Positions 1-8,298 are shown, counted from the stretch's first letter. The stretch: 32,768 bases of DNA from CAVSWN01 sp046728115 (GCA_046728115.1 JBKPDW010000569.1:1-32768); one strand, 5' to 3'. Numbers and translations: made by a program. Notes: a model not told the origin generated them from the sequence alone.

Positions 1-7
1 TTGCAGG

Positions 8-40
8 TCGTCGGCAGCGTCAGATGTGTATAAGAGACAG
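8..40 (+). other. Nextera/Tn5 sequencing adapter (artefact)
   Basis: These 33 bases match the Illumina Nextera read-1 transposase adapter, ending in the 19-bp Tn5 mosaic end (positions 22-40). This is technical sequence left at a contig end. Genomic DNA starts at 41. Bases 1-7 are of unknown origin and should also be discarded. Confidence 0.97.
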
Positions 41-1012
41 GTTGGATACCAGGCCACGGCGTGAACCGATCAGGATCGGCAGATGTTCGATGCCGACCGG
101 ACACTGATTTTCGCAGGCCCCGCACGTCGTGCACTGCCAGAGTACTTTTTCGCTGTACACCTCGCCAAGCTTGCGCTCGCGGTTCCCGGCGAGAAGCGCT
201 TCCTGCGTTTCGAGCATGATCTCTTTCGGGTTCAACTCCTTGCCGGCGCCCCAGGCGGGGCAGTTCACCTGGCAGCGGCCGCACTCGACGCAGGTGAATG
301 CGTCGAGCACCATCTTGCTGCCAAGATCTTTCACAGTTTCGAGACCCACCTGCTCTTTCTCGAAATCGAGGTTCGGCACGTTGCCAAGCTCCAGAGACTT
401 CAGGAACACCGTGATGGGCGAGACGACCAGGTGAAAGTGTTTCGAGGCCGGAATCAGCGCCAGGAACGCCAGGATGACGCCTGCGTGCAACCACCAGTTC
501 GCACGCCCTGCAGTCGATCCCTCGGGCAGCCAGAACGTCAGCAGGAACGTCACCATCAGCGTGGCGATGAACAGCGCGATGATGACCGATTCAATCGACA
601 CGTGAATGCCGAGCGCGATCGGACGAACGAACGCGCGCCGCACCAGCAGATAGAGGATACCGGCCAGAACCCCGGCTGCAAACGGTATCAGAACGATCCG
701 ATACGCCTCGAACCAGCGTGTGTGCGTGAGATCGACGATGCCCAGGCCGTAGAGAAATTGCACGGTCGTGTAACCGCCAAAGGCCACGAAACCCCAGAAC
801 ACGAGCGCGTGCATGGCGCCCGCGACAGGCCGCTCGCGTATGGTTTTGGCCTGGAACAGCACGTCCGCGACGAAACGTCGAATCCGGAACGGCAGGTTAT
901 CGACTGCAAGGGTATTGGGGGCGGCGGCGATGAGTTGAATCCGCCGCGATACCTGCACCGCGAAGACGCCAACGAAGCTGAGAAAGAGGAGCCAGAAGAA
1001 AAGAGTAGACAT
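41..1012 (-). CDS. membrane Fe-S ETF:quinone oxidoreductase-like protein, N-terminal part
   Basis: This is the N-terminal 324 residues of a membrane-bound iron-sulfur oxidoreductase of the kind encoded beside etfBA (EtfD/EMO-like), which passes electrons from reduced ETF to menaquinone. About six hydrophobic segments fill residues 1-205, in the style of a nitrate-reductase gamma-subunit or cytochrome b domain. A soluble part follows with two cysteine clusters, CVECGRCQVNCP and CTTCGACENQCP, typical of a 4Fe-4S dicluster ferredoxin domain. Family members are usually about twice this length and carry CCG cysteine domains at the C-terminus; these are missing because the contig ends. Codons up to position 41 are genomic. 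The following LSLIHI and stop are translated adapter. The gene lies 107 bp downstream of etfA, which supports the assignment. The quinone-reductase role is inferred from family and context. Confidence 0.85.
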
Positions 1013-1023
1013 TGGCGTTTCAG

Positions 1024-1110
1024 AGTTCAGATTTCAGAGTTCAGATTGATTGAACGACGAATTGATTAATCCTGAAATCAATCTGTAATCTGAACTCTGA
1101 AATCTGAACT
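1024..1110. repeat. word-repeat hairpin, AGTTCAGATT type
   Basis: A perfect 24-bp inverted repeat pairs 1024-1047 with 1087-1110. Each arm contains the word AGTTCAGATT twice, and an extra inner pair GATTGATT (1044-1051) / AATCAATC (1076-1083) offers an alternative fold. It fills the gap between etfA and the Fe-S oxidoreductase gene. It could act as an RNA processing site or attenuator, but it has no clear terminal U-run. Confidence 0.9.
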
Positions 1111-1119
1111 GCCACGTTC

Positions 1120-2094
1120 CTAGCTCTTCACGGCCGCAATGATGGCCGGGACGATCTCGAATAGATCTCCGACGATCCCGTAGTCGGCGATTTCGAAAAT
1201 CGGCGCATCGGCGTCCTTATTGATCGCGACGACGGTGTTCGAGCCTTTCATGCCGACCAGATGCTGGATCGCTCCGGAGATGCCGAGCGCGACGTAGAGT
1301 TTGGGCGCAACGGTCTGACCCGAGCTGCCGACTTGACGTTCCATCGGCAGCCAGCCAGCGTCGCAAATCGGCCGGGAGGCGGCGATCTCGGCGCCGAGCG
1401 CTTCCGCGAGCTGCTGGGCGACCGTGATATTGGCCTGTTCTTTGATGCCGCGTCCCACCGAGACGATGCGTTCGGCCTGTGTCAGATCGACGGCCTGCCT
1501 GGCCTGCTGAAACGGCGCCTCCGGTTTCTGCCTGATCTGCGCGGCGTCCACGGCGACGGTCAGCGCCCGAATCGGCGCCGGCGAACTGCCCTTCGCGGCC
1601 TGATCCGGACGATAGGCGCCGATCTGTACGCTGACGAAATGCGGGGCCGGACCTTGCGGCACCACATCGGCCGTCAACTTGCCCTGGAACATCGGCCGGA
1701 CGAACGCCGTCTGATCGCTGCCGGACTTGATGCCGGTCACGTCGGTGAGGATCGCGCGGTCCACACGTGCAGCCAGCTTGGGCGCGAAATCGCGTGTCTG
1801 GTAGGTGTGCGGCAGAAAGACGTAGGTCGGCTGCAACTGATCGATCGCTTCCTGCAGCGCGGCCGTGTAGCCGTCCGGCGTATACGGTTCGAGTACCGCG
1901 TTTTCGATCGTCACCACCTCGCGTACCTGCGCGGTCGCCAATTCGGGAGCAACGGACCTGACATCGGTCCCCCCGGGCACGAGCACGGTAATCGGCATGC
2001 CGTTCGAAGCTGACAGCTGTTGCGCCGCGACGATGCATTCCCATGTCGAGCGGTTGAGCTTGCCTTCCCGCTGTTCGGCAATCACGAGGATCAC
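1120..2094 (-). CDS. etfA: electron transfer flavoprotein alpha subunit
   Basis: Alpha subunit of the ETF heterodimer, which binds FAD and carries electrons from acyl-CoA dehydrogenases to a membrane quinone oxidoreductase. The 324 residues are the normal family length. The C-terminal FAD domain is clear: GASRP-type motif variant (AASRPICDAGW), RQVGSSGQTV, YVALGISGAIQH, GMKGSNTVVAINKD and API-F-ADYGIVGD. The start is GTG at 2094, and the sequence GTGA overlaps the etfB stop by 4 nt, indicating translational coupling. A downstream membrane Fe-S oxidoreductase completes the set. The stop is TAG at 1120-1122. Confidence 0.97.
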   Translation of the reverse strand: MILVIAEQREGKLNRSTWECIVAAQQLSASNGMPITVLVPGGTDVRSVAPELATAQVREVVTIENAVLEPYTPDGYTAALQEAIDQLQPTYVFLPHTYQTRDFAPKLAARVDRAILTDVTGIKSGSDQTAFVRPMFQGKLTADVVPQGPAPHFVSVQIGAYRPDQAAKGSSPAPIRALTVAVDAAQIRQKPEAPFQQARQAVDLTQAERIVSVGRGIKEQANITVAQQLAEALGAEIAASRPICDAGWLPMERQVGSSGQTVAPKLYVALGISGAIQHLVGMKGSNTVVAINKDADAPIFEIADYGIVGDLFEIVPAIIAAVKS

Positions 2095-2858
2095 GACAGC
2101 ACCCTCGCCTCGTCGCGAAGTCGTCGCACGAGCTCAGTTGCAGCGTCTTTCGGCGAGCCGGCGATGATCTGGGTTTTCTTGCCTTTCTCGGGCACGTAGA
2201 GGCTCAAAATCTTTTGCCGCGCGGTCGCCGATCCTGCGGCAGGCGCCGCGCGACGGATCTCTTTTTTCTTGGCGGCCATGATCCCTTTGAGCGTGGCGTA
2301 TCGGAGTTGATTGATCCCGCTCTGAATGGTCAGGACCGCCGGAAGGGGCATGCTCACCCACTGAAACCAGCCGCCTTCGAGCTCGCGCTTGACCCGCAGC
2401 ATCGATCCTTCGGCCTGCACCTCCATGATGATCGTGGCGTGCGGCAGGCCCAGCCGCTCGGCCAGGATGACGCCCACCTGTGCAAACCCCTGATCGTCGG
2501 ATTGCAGGCCGGTGAGGACGAGATCAAAGCGCTCGTCTTTCATCGTATCGCTCAGCGCCAGGCTCGTCACAAACGCATCCGCGCTCGCGAGCCCATCGTC
2601 CTCCACGTGAATCGCGCGATCGGCGCCGCGCGCCAGCGCTTCGCGGATTACTTGCGCCACTCGCGCCGGACCAGCCGAGCAGACGACCACTTCGCCACCG
2701 TGTTTTTCCTTCAGCCGCAACGCTTCCTCGAGCGCGTAAGCATCCGGCTCGTTCATCTCGAAGGCAGCGTCCTGCTCCCGGATCCAGGTCTTATCGTCGG
2801 TGAGGCGGGGCTGCCATTCACGCGTGGGGACTTGCTTGATGCAGACCGCGATTTTCAT
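2091..2858 (-). CDS. etfB: electron transfer flavoprotein beta subunit
   Basis: Beta subunit of ETF, 255 residues. The start at 2858 gives MKIAVCIKQVP, the canonical family N-terminus; a longer open frame upstream (to 2957) reads through an intergenic repeat and is not native. Visible motifs are NEPDAYALEEALRLKE, the nucleotide-binding GLQSDDQGFAQVG, and the ETF-beta signature VKRELEGGWFQWVSMPLPAVL. The gene overlaps etfA by 4 nt. Such pairs serve fatty-acid or amino-acid beta-oxidation; the partner dehydrogenases are not in this window. Confidence 0.97.
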   Translation of the reverse strand: MKIAVCIKQVPTREWQPRLTDDKTWIREQDAAFEMNEPDAYALEEALRLKEKHGGEVVVCSAGPARVAQVIREALARGADRAIHVEDDGLASADAFVTSLALSDTMKDERFDLVLTGLQSDDQGFAQVGVILAERLGLPHATIIMEVQAEGSMLRVKRELEGGWFQWVSMPLPAVLTIQSGINQLRYATLKGIMAAKKKEIRRAAPAAGSATARQKILSLYVPEKGKKTQIIAGSPKDAATELVRRLRDEARVLS

Positions 2859-2874
2859 GGGGTGGTACGACGTA

Positions 2875-2938
2875 CAACGCAGCGCTCGCAGAGATCGCAG
2901 AACAGCATGGCTCCGCGGGTTCTGCGAACTCCGCGTTG
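2875..2938. repeat. word-repeat hairpin, CGCAGAG type
   Basis: TCGCAGAAC (2895-2903) pairs perfectly with GTTCTGCGA (2919-2927) around a 15-nt loop, and an outer CAACGC (2875-2880) pairs with GCGTTG (2933-2938). Both arms are built from variants of the words CGCAG and CTCGCAGA. It lies between fabF and etfB. The same vocabulary recurs at 9521-9669. Confidence 0.85.
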
Positions 2939-2946
2939 ATCGTCGT

Positions 2947-4194
2947 TCATCCTGCAAATCTCTTGAAGACCAGAGCGGCGTTCGTCCCCCCGAACCCGAA
3001 CGAATTCGACAACGCGTACTCGATCCGCATGTCGCGGGCTCTGTTGGGGACGTAGTCGAGATCGCACTCTTCGTCGCGGCAATCGAGGTTGATCGTCGGC
3101 GGCGCCTTCTGGTTGTACACAGTGAGCACGGTGATGCCCGCTTCGAGACCTCCGGCGGCGCCGAGCAGGTGGCCCGTCATCGACTTCGTCGAGGACACCG
3201 ACAGCGTGGTGGCGTGTTCTCCGAAACAGCGTTTGATCGCGATGGTCTCCACCTTGTCGCCGTGCGGCGTCGAAGTGCCGTGCGCGTTGATGTACGATAC
3301 CTGCGAGGTCTCGATGCCGGCGCTCTTCAGCGCACGCATCATGACGCGCAGCGGGCCCTCGCCATCCTCTGATGGCGCCGTGATGTGATACGCATCAGCG
3401 GCCATGCCGTAACCCACCAATTCGGCATAAATGCGGGCGCCGCGGCGTCTGGCCAGGTCGTAGTCTTCCAGGATCAGCACGCCGGCCCCTTCGCCCACCA
3501 CGAAGCCGTCGCGATCCTTGTCGAAGGGCCGGCTGGCGCGTGCCGGCTCGTCGTTGCGAGTGGAGAGCGCTCGCAGGGCGCCGAATCCGCCGATGCCCAT
3601 CGGCGTAATCGCGGCTTCGGATCCGCCCGCGATCATCACGTCGGCGTCTCCCCGCCTGATGATCTCGTAGGCATCGCCGATCGCGTGCGCGGACGCCGAG
3701 CAGGCCGTGCACGTGGCGGAATTTGGACCCTTGGCGCCGAATCGAATGGATACCTGACCGGCTGCGAGATTGATGATCGCCGACGGGATGAAGAACGGCG
3801 AGATTTTGCGCGGACCGCCGTCGAGAAGCGCTTTGTGCTCCCGTTCGATCGTGGTGAATCCGCCGATGCCGGAGGCGATGAAGACGCCGGCATTGGGCGC
3901 CAGATCCGGCGTAATCTGCAGCGCGGCATCGTCCATGGCAAATTGCGAGGCGGCCATCGCGTACTGGATGAAGACGTCCATTTTCTTGACGTCTTTCTTT
4001 TCGATGAAGTCCAGCGGATCGAAGCCCTTCACTTCGCCCGCGATGCGCGTGGCGAACTGCGAGGCGTCGAACTTCGTGATGGCCGTGATGCCGCTCGTCC
4101 CCGCGGCAAGCGCCGCCCAGTTCGCCTCGGTTCCGATGCCGAGCGACGACACGAGGCCGATTCCGGTGACGACGACCCGTCGTCCAGTGGTCAC
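2947..4194 (-). CDS. fabF: beta-ketoacyl-ACP synthase II
   Basis: Condensing enzyme of type II fatty-acid synthesis that extends acyl-ACP with malonyl-ACP in the cytosol. The 415 residues are the normal length. The thiolase-fold catalytic set is intact: Cys165 in TACSAS, His305 in INAHGTSTPHGD, Lys337 in SSTKSMTGH and His342, plus the C-terminal NSFGFGGTNA loop. The start is GTG at 4194, giving MTTGRRVVVTGIG, 7 nt after the acpP stop. The pairing acpP-fabF is classical. KAS II is favoured over KAS I by the Cys-His-His set, length and position beside acpP. Confidence 0.97.
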   Translation of the reverse strand: MTTGRRVVVTGIGLVSSLGIGTEANWAALAAGTSGITAITKFDASQFATRIAGEVKGFDPLDFIEKKDVKKMDVFIQYAMAASQFAMDDAALQITPDLAPNAGVFIASGIGGFTTIEREHKALLDGGPRKISPFFIPSAIINLAAGQVSIRFGAKGPNSATCTACSASAHAIGDAYEIIRRGDADVMIAGGSEAAITPMGIGGFGALRALSTRNDEPARASRPFDKDRDGFVVGEGAGVLILEDYDLARRRGARIYAELVGYGMAADAYHITAPSEDGEGPLRVMMRALKSAGIETSQVSYINAHGTSTPHGDKVETIAIKRCFGEHATTLSVSSTKSMTGHLLGAAGGLEAGITVLTVYNQKAPPTINLDCRDEECDLDYVPNRARDMRIEYALSNSFGFGGTNAALVFKRFAG

Positions 4195-4201
4195 GCGCGG
4201 C

Positions 4202-4444
4202 CTACTTTTTCGACTTGGCGTGCGATTCGATGTAGTCGACTGCTTCCTTCACGCGCGTGATCTTCTCGGCATCCTCGTCAGGGATCTCGATGCCGAATTC
4301 CTCCTCGAACGCCATGACCAGCTCGACAGTGTCGAGCGAATCGGCGCCCAGATCGTCGACGAACGAGGCGTCCGGCGTCACTTCCTCTTCGTCAACACCG
4401 AGCTGCTCCACGATGATGCTCTTCACTTTGTCGGCTACGGCCAT
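4202..4444 (-). CDS. acpP: acyl carrier protein
   Basis: Small acidic carrier of growing acyl chains for fatty-acid and lipid A synthesis, 80 residues. Ser36 in GADSLDTVELVM is the phosphopantetheine site, and the helical acidic pattern is typical. The ATG at 4444 is preceded by a strong Shine-Dalgarno sequence (GGGGAGG), consistent with a highly translated protein. The gene sits between fabG (35 nt upstream) and fabF (7 nt downstream). Confidence 0.98.
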   Translation of the reverse strand: MAVADKVKSIIVEQLGVDEEEVTPDASFVDDLGADSLDTVELVMAFEEEFGIEIPDEDAEKITRVKEAVDYIESHAKSKK

Positions 4445-4461
4445 GCAATCCTCCCCGCGCT

Positions 4462-4474
4462 CGGCTAAAAGCCG
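4462..4474 (-). promoter_or_regulatory. small hairpin ahead of acpP
   Basis: A 5-bp stem with a 3-nt loop (CGGCT...AGCCG) lies in the short fabG-acpP gap just before the acpP ribosome-binding site. It might be an mRNA processing or stability element that separates acpP expression from fabG. It is too short to be sure. Confidence 0.3.
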
Positions 4475-4479
4475 GCGCG

Positions 4480-5220
4480 CTACATATACATCCCGCCGTT
4501 GACGGCGAGAACGTGTCCTGTAATATACGACGCCTCGTCCGATGCAAGATAGCACGCGGCCGCTGCCACGTCGTCCACCGTTCCCAACCGACCGAGCGGA
4601 ATCTGGGCTGCCCAATCGACCTGCGCCCGGTCCGTCATCGCGCGTGTCATGTCGGTGTCGATCATCCCCGGAGCGATGACATTCACCGTGATCCCGCGCG
4701 ATGCGACCTCGCGCGCCAGCGCCTTGGCAAAACCGATCAGCCCGGCCTTCGACGCCGCGTAATTCGTCTGGCCGGCGTTCCCCATCTGACCCACGACCGA
4801 GCTGATTGCCACGATGCGCCCGCTTCGTTGTTTCAGCATAGGCCTCATCGCCGCTTGCGCCAGCACGAACGTCGCCGTGAGATTCGTCGCCAGCACCAGA
4901 TCCCAGTCGTCGCGCTTCATGCGCATGAGCAGTTGATCGCGGGCCAGGCCCGCGTTGCTGACGAGCACATCGAGGCGTCCATGGCGCGCGACGATCTCCG
5001 CTGGAACGGCTTCGAGCGCCGCGGCATCGGTGACGTCCAGCGTCAAACTCTCGGCGCGGCGGCCGGCAGCTGCAATCGCCGCGACACATTCATTCGCGTG
5101 ATCGCCACGGGCGGCCGCCACGACCGTGGCGCCCTGTTCGGCCAGCCGACTCGCAATCGCGCGCCCGATCCCCCGCGATGCACCCGTGACCAGTGCGACT
5201 TTGCCGGTCAGATCAAACAT
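4480..5220 (-). CDS. fabG: 3-oxoacyl-ACP reductase
   Basis: NADPH-dependent short-chain dehydrogenase that reduces 3-ketoacyl-ACP in fatty-acid elongation, 246 residues. The nucleotide-binding TGASRGIG is at residues 12-19, SNAG at 88-91, and the catalytic Ser141, Tyr154 and Lys158 are in SSVVGQMGNAGQTNYAASK. The C-terminus ends GHVLAVNGGMYM as in true FabG. ATG at 5220 (MFDLTGKVALVTG) matches the family N-terminus; an upstream in-frame extension of 17 residues has no family resemblance. Its place between fabD and acpP supports FabG over other short-chain dehydrogenases. Confidence 0.97.
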   Translation of the reverse strand: MFDLTGKVALVTGASRGIGRAIASRLAEQGATVVAAARGDHANECVAAIAAAGRRAESLTLDVTDAAALEAVPAEIVARHGRLDVLVSNAGLARDQLLMRMKRDDWDLVLATNLTATFVLAQAAMRPMLKQRSGRIVAISSVVGQMGNAGQTNYAASKAGLIGFAKALAREVASRGITVNVIAPGMIDTDMTRAMTDRAQVDWAAQIPLGRLGTVDDVAAAACYLASDEASYITGHVLAVNGGMYM

Positions 5221-5373
5221 GGCCTGCTGTCGGTCGATGTATGGACACCCGTGCAAACCAAACGCGGCCACGAGATCGCCGAGACACGGTTCGCGGGGCG
5301 CTCAGCGCCAATCGATCTCCCGAGCCTGTCGAACGGACGCTTCGTGGCTGCGACTGCCCTGCTTGTATCGATC
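5221..5373. other. fabD-fabG intergenic gap
   Basis: This 153-bp gap holds no convincing gene. The only structure noticed is a small perfect hairpin, GGCGC (5297-5301) with GCGCC (5305-5309). Unlike most gaps of this size in the window it lacks an obvious word-repeat array. Confidence 0.6.
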
Positions 5374-6300
5374 TCATCTGGCACGTGATTCGACGACGCC
5401 GAGATCGTCTGGACTCCCGAACTTCACGACGGTGGCGTCGCGCTGAATCTTACGAACGAGGCCGCTCAAAATCGATCCGGGGCCGACCTCAACATACGTT
5501 GTGACGCCCTCGGACGCAAGGCGGCCCACGACCGCCTCCCACTGCACCGGCGACGCCACCTGCCGGATCAGCGCATCGATCGCCGAACCCGCATCGCGCT
5601 TCAGATCGGCGTCGACGTTCGCCACGATCGGCACGCGCGGGTTCTTGACCGCGAGCGCGCGCAGTTCCGGAGCCAGCCGCTCCGCGGCCGGCTGCATCAG
5701 CGCACAGTGGAACGGCGCGCTCACGCTGAGCGGGATCACGCGTTTAGCGCCCATTGCCCTGGCCCGTTCGCCGGCACGGGCGACAGCGTCACGTGCGCCT
5801 GCGATCACCACCTGGCCGCCGCCGTTCACGTTGGCCGGACTGACCACGTCACCGTCACTGGCTTCGCGGCAGGCCTGCGCGATCTGCGCGGCGTCGAGAC
5901 CGAGGATGGCTGCCATGGCACCGTCGCCGACCGGCACCGCCTCCTGCATGAACTGTCCGCGACGCCGCACGATGCGTAGCGCGTCGGCGAACGCGAACGT
6001 GCCGGCGGCGACGTTGGCCGAGTACTCGCCCAGGCTGTGGCCCGCGACGAAAGCCGGCGCGAATCCGCGCGAGGCGAGGAGCCGATGGGCGGCGACACTG
6101 GCCGCCAGGATGGCCGGCTGCGCGTTCTCGGTCAGCGTCAGCCGGTCGTCCGGGCCCTCAAAGATGATTTGGCTGAGCCGCTGGCCGAGCGCCGCATCCG
6201 CCTCCTCGAAGGTCTCGCGACACACCGGGTACGCGTCGGCGAGTGCACGGCCCATGCCGACCTTCTGCGAGCCCTGACCTGGAAAGATGAATGCGATCAC
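5374..6300 (-). CDS. fabD: malonyl-CoA:ACP transacylase
   Basis: Loads malonyl from CoA onto ACP to feed FabF, 308 residues. The start motif IAFIFPGQGSQKVGMG, the nucleophile Ser89 in GHSLGEY, the conserved Gln-Arg region (RRRGQFMQEAV) and catalytic His198 in SAPFHC are all present. GTG at 6300 is the start: it gives the exact family N-terminus and forms a 4-nt GTGA overlap with the plsX stop. The open frame continues far upstream in the other frame of plsX, but that extension is not FabD. The usual fabH between plsX and fabD is missing here. Confidence 0.97.
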   Translation of the reverse strand: MIAFIFPGQGSQKVGMGRALADAYPVCRETFEEADAALGQRLSQIIFEGPDDRLTLTENAQPAILAASVAAHRLLASRGFAPAFVAGHSLGEYSANVAAGTFAFADALRIVRRRGQFMQEAVPVGDGAMAAILGLDAAQIAQACREASDGDVVSPANVNGGGQVVIAGARDAVARAGERARAMGAKRVIPLSVSAPFHCALMQPAAERLAPELRALAVKNPRVPIVANVDADLKRDAGSAIDALIRQVASPVQWEAVVGRLASEGVTTYVEVGPGSILSGLVRKIQRDATVVKFGSPDDLGVVESRAR

Positions 6301-7307
6301 GTGTGATTGATTGCGGCGGCGGCGATGTCGTGCTGCACGCGATCGATGAAACGATTGGCGGCGAACCGGTAGGCGATCGCAATTGCGTTGCGGACCGCCT
6401 TGGCGCTGGATCGGCCGTGCCCGACAATCGCCACGCCCCCGACACCCAGGAGTGGCGCGCCGCCATACTCCGAGTAGTCCACGCGACGACGGAAACGGCG
6501 CAACGCACGCTGCGTCAGGAGCGACCCCACGCGCATCGTAATCGTGCTCGACAGCTCCTCGCGAAGCAGCCCTTCGACGACGTCGACCAATCCCTCGCTG
6601 ATTTTGAGAGCGACGTTGCCGGTGAACCCGTCGCAGACGATGACGTCTGCGCAGCCGCTGTACACGTCCCGCGCCTCGACGTTGCCGATGAACGTGACGC
6701 GCGCGGTCTTGAGCAGCTGGTGAGCCTCGCGTGTCAGCTCGTTGCCCTTTGTCGCCTCTTCGCCGATCGACAGCAGCCCCACGCGCGGCGCATCGATACC
6801 GAATGCGACCCGGGCGTACACCGTACCCATCACCGCAAACTGCAACAGATGCTGCGGTCGGCACTCTACGCTGGCGCCGACGTCCAAGAGAATCGCCGGC
6901 CGCCCGCGCGTAGGGACTGTCGCGGCGAGCGCCGGCCGATCGACGCTCGGAAGCATGCCGAACGCACCGTGCGCAGCCATGACAGTCGCGCCCGTGTGGC
7001 CCGCGCTGAACAGCGCTGCGGCTTCCCGCCGGGCCACCATCGCCGCGGCCACCCGAATCGAGGCCTCCGGCTTGCGCCGCAGCGCGGCCGACGGCGATTC
7101 TTCCATACCAATTCGATCGCTCGCGTCGACCACCCTGACGCGCATCGGGTCCACGTCGCCGTGTCGCGCGATCTCGGACCGCAGGTCCTGGGCCGGTCCG
7201 ACGAGCGCGACGCCGAGATCGAAGTGCCGAACGGCGGCGAGTGCGCCATCGACGACTGGACGCGGCGCACGGTCGCCGCCCATCGCGTCAACAGCGATCC
7301 AGAGCAT
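6297..7307 (-). CDS. plsX: phosphate acyltransferase PlsX
   Basis: Makes acyl-phosphate from acyl-ACP, the first step of phospholipid synthesis through PlsY, 336 residues. The N-terminus MLWIAVDAMGGDRAPRP, the central EESPSAALRRKPEAS, LLSIGEEATKGNEL, GNVEARDVYSG, VCDGFTGNVALKISEG and SEYGGAPLLGV are all family motifs. SAGHTGA replaces the usual SAGNTGA, a single conservative-looking change worth noting. It couples to fabD by a 4-nt overlap and follows rpmF after a 245-nt gap filled by a word-repeat hairpin. Confidence 0.96.
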   Translation of the reverse strand: MLWIAVDAMGGDRAPRPVVDGALAAVRHFDLGVALVGPAQDLRSEIARHGDVDPMRVRVVDASDRIGMEESPSAALRRKPEASIRVAAAMVARREAAALFSAGHTGATVMAAHGAFGMLPSVDRPALAATVPTRGRPAILLDVGASVECRPQHLLQFAVMGTVYARVAFGIDAPRVGLLSIGEEATKGNELTREAHQLLKTARVTFIGNVEARDVYSGCADVIVCDGFTGNVALKISEGLVDVVEGLLREELSSTITMRVGSLLTQRALRRFRRRVDYSEYGGAPLLGVGGVAIVGHGRSSAKAVRNAIAIAYRFAANRFIDRVQHDIAAAAINHT

Positions 7308-7308
7308 T

Positions 7309-7551
7309 GCGGTTCGTGGTGTGCGGCTCGAGATTCGAGGTTCGAGGTTCCTGGTTCGGGGTTCTGGATTCCTGGGTCCAGGGTCTGCGTTCGAGGTTCT
7401 GCGTTCCAGCTTCGAGGTTCCGCGCCGCAGGTTCGAGGGTTCCCGGTCCGAACTTTTGGCGTCCGCGTTCGAAGTTCTGCGCTCGGGCCCCGAGGCTGCA
7501 CTCCGGATTCGACAGGCGAACCCAGAACTTCGAACCGCAAACCACGAACCG
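7309..7551. repeat. long word-repeat hairpin, GGTTCGAGG type
   Basis: The whole rpmF-plsX gap is an array of GGTTCGAGG, GGTTCTGG and GTTCGAAG variants. The ends form an outer stem: 7310-7331 matches the reverse complement of 7530-7551 at 20 of 22 positions. The right end touches the rpmF stop codon. It is the largest element of the intergenic word-repeat class in the window and may fold into one long irregular hairpin in the rpmF-plsX transcript. Confidence 0.88.
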
Positions 7552-7552
7552 T

Positions 7553-7735
7553 TTACTCCTCGTCAACCGCCCGCGCCTGGCGACCGCGGTAATAGCCGCA
7601 GTTGGCGCAGACACGATGGGGCGGCTTGGGCTCGTGGCAATGCGGACACTCGCTGAGGCCCACCGCCTTCAACGCATCGTGCGTGCGACGCTTCGCGGTG
7701 CGGGTTTTCGAATGACGTCGTTTTGGATTTGGCAT
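7553..7735 (-). CDS. rpmF: 50S ribosomal protein L32
   Basis: Ribosomal large-subunit protein of 60 residues. MPNPKRRHSKTRTAKRRTHD is the classic L32 start, and four cysteines (C30, C33, C43, C46) form the zinc-binding C+ version of the protein, seen as CPHCHEP and CANCGYY. The start at 7735 lies 38 nt after yceD. The yceD-rpmF-plsX order is widely conserved and links ribosome and lipid synthesis. Confidence 0.97.
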   Translation of the reverse strand: MPNPKRRHSKTRTAKRRTHDALKAVGLSECPHCHEPKPPHRVCANCGYYRGRQARAVDEE

Positions 7736-7773
7736 ATTCGTTTCGTGAAAAGCTCCACGACGGAGGTCTTCTT

Positions 7774-8298
7774 TTACGACTCCCTCTTTTTCAACGTTCT
7801 CAATGCGGCGAACCTCGGATCTTCCCAGTCGTGTTTGCAGTCGCACGCATCTTTGTTGAGGTTCGTGCCACACTGCGGGCACAGCCCGCGACAGTCGTCC
7901 CGGCACAAAGGCTTCATCGGCAACGCCAGGTAGAACTGCTCCCGCATCATGTCGCCCAGATCGATGGCGTTGTTCTCGTAGAACGCGGTCGTCAAGTCGT
8001 CCTCTTCGATCTCGCGCTCGCCCTCGCCCGTGTTCTGGCTGTGTGGCTGATACCGCAGGTCGAATGCCTGGTCGATCGGCATCGAGAACGGCTCGATACA
8101 CCGGCTGCACGGTAATTCGAGCATCGTACTCAACGATCCCATCACGCGAAAGTGGTCCTTGTCCTTGAAAATGTCGAACCCGAGCGAGACCGGCTCGACG
8201 ACGCGGAAGTCCTCCGTCGTCTCGAACTGGTCGGGCGCGTACACTTTCTCGAACCGCTCGTGCGGCGACCTGATGCTATTGAGGTCCAGCAGGAGCAT
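7774..8298 (-). CDS. yceD: DUF177/YceD family protein
   Basis: YceD-family protein of 174 residues, encoded just upstream of rpmF as in many bacteria. In E. coli and plants the family is linked to 23S rRNA accumulation and processing; the exact role here is unknown. Cysteines occur in LPCSRCIEPF and in a C-terminal group CRDDCRGLCPQCG...DACDC that looks metal-binding. The ATG at 8298 (MLLLDLNSI) is preceded by GGGAGG at good spacing, so it is preferred over an in-frame start 7 codons upstream. Confidence 0.9.
   Translation of the reverse strand: MLLLDLNSIRSPHERFEKVYAPDQFETTEDFRVVEPVSLGFDIFKDKDHFRVMGSLSTMLELPCSRCIEPFSMPIDQAFDLRYQPHSQNTGEGEREIEEDDLTTAFYENNAIDLGDMMREQFYLALPMKPLCRDDCRGLCPQCGTNLNKDACDCKHDWEDPRFAALRTLKKRES

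Noticed and set aside
22..40. Tn5/IS50 mosaic end as sign of a natural transposon
   Set aside because: The 19-bp end is joined to the synthetic Nextera tail at a contig end, so it is library adapter.
4202..5089. A single long frame covering acpP and out-of-frame fabG
   Set aside because: Only its last 80 codons are protein-like (AcpP); the rest is a shadow of fabG, and a strong ribosome-binding site precedes the AcpP start.
5374..6864. FabD with a 188-residue N-terminal extension
   Set aside because: The extension overlaps plsX in another frame; the GTG at 6300 gives the normal FabD start.
7330..7450. tRNA-like GGTTCGAG motifs resembling a T-arm
   Set aside because: No acceptor stem, D-arm or anticodon arm can be formed around them; they are part of the word array.
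6291..7592. Long plus-strand open frame (433 codons) opposite fabD-plsX
   Set aside because: It is antisense to well-conserved genes, Arg/Ala-rich as expected from GC-rich shadow frames, and has no family motif. The same holds for the plus-strand frame at 28349-29650.
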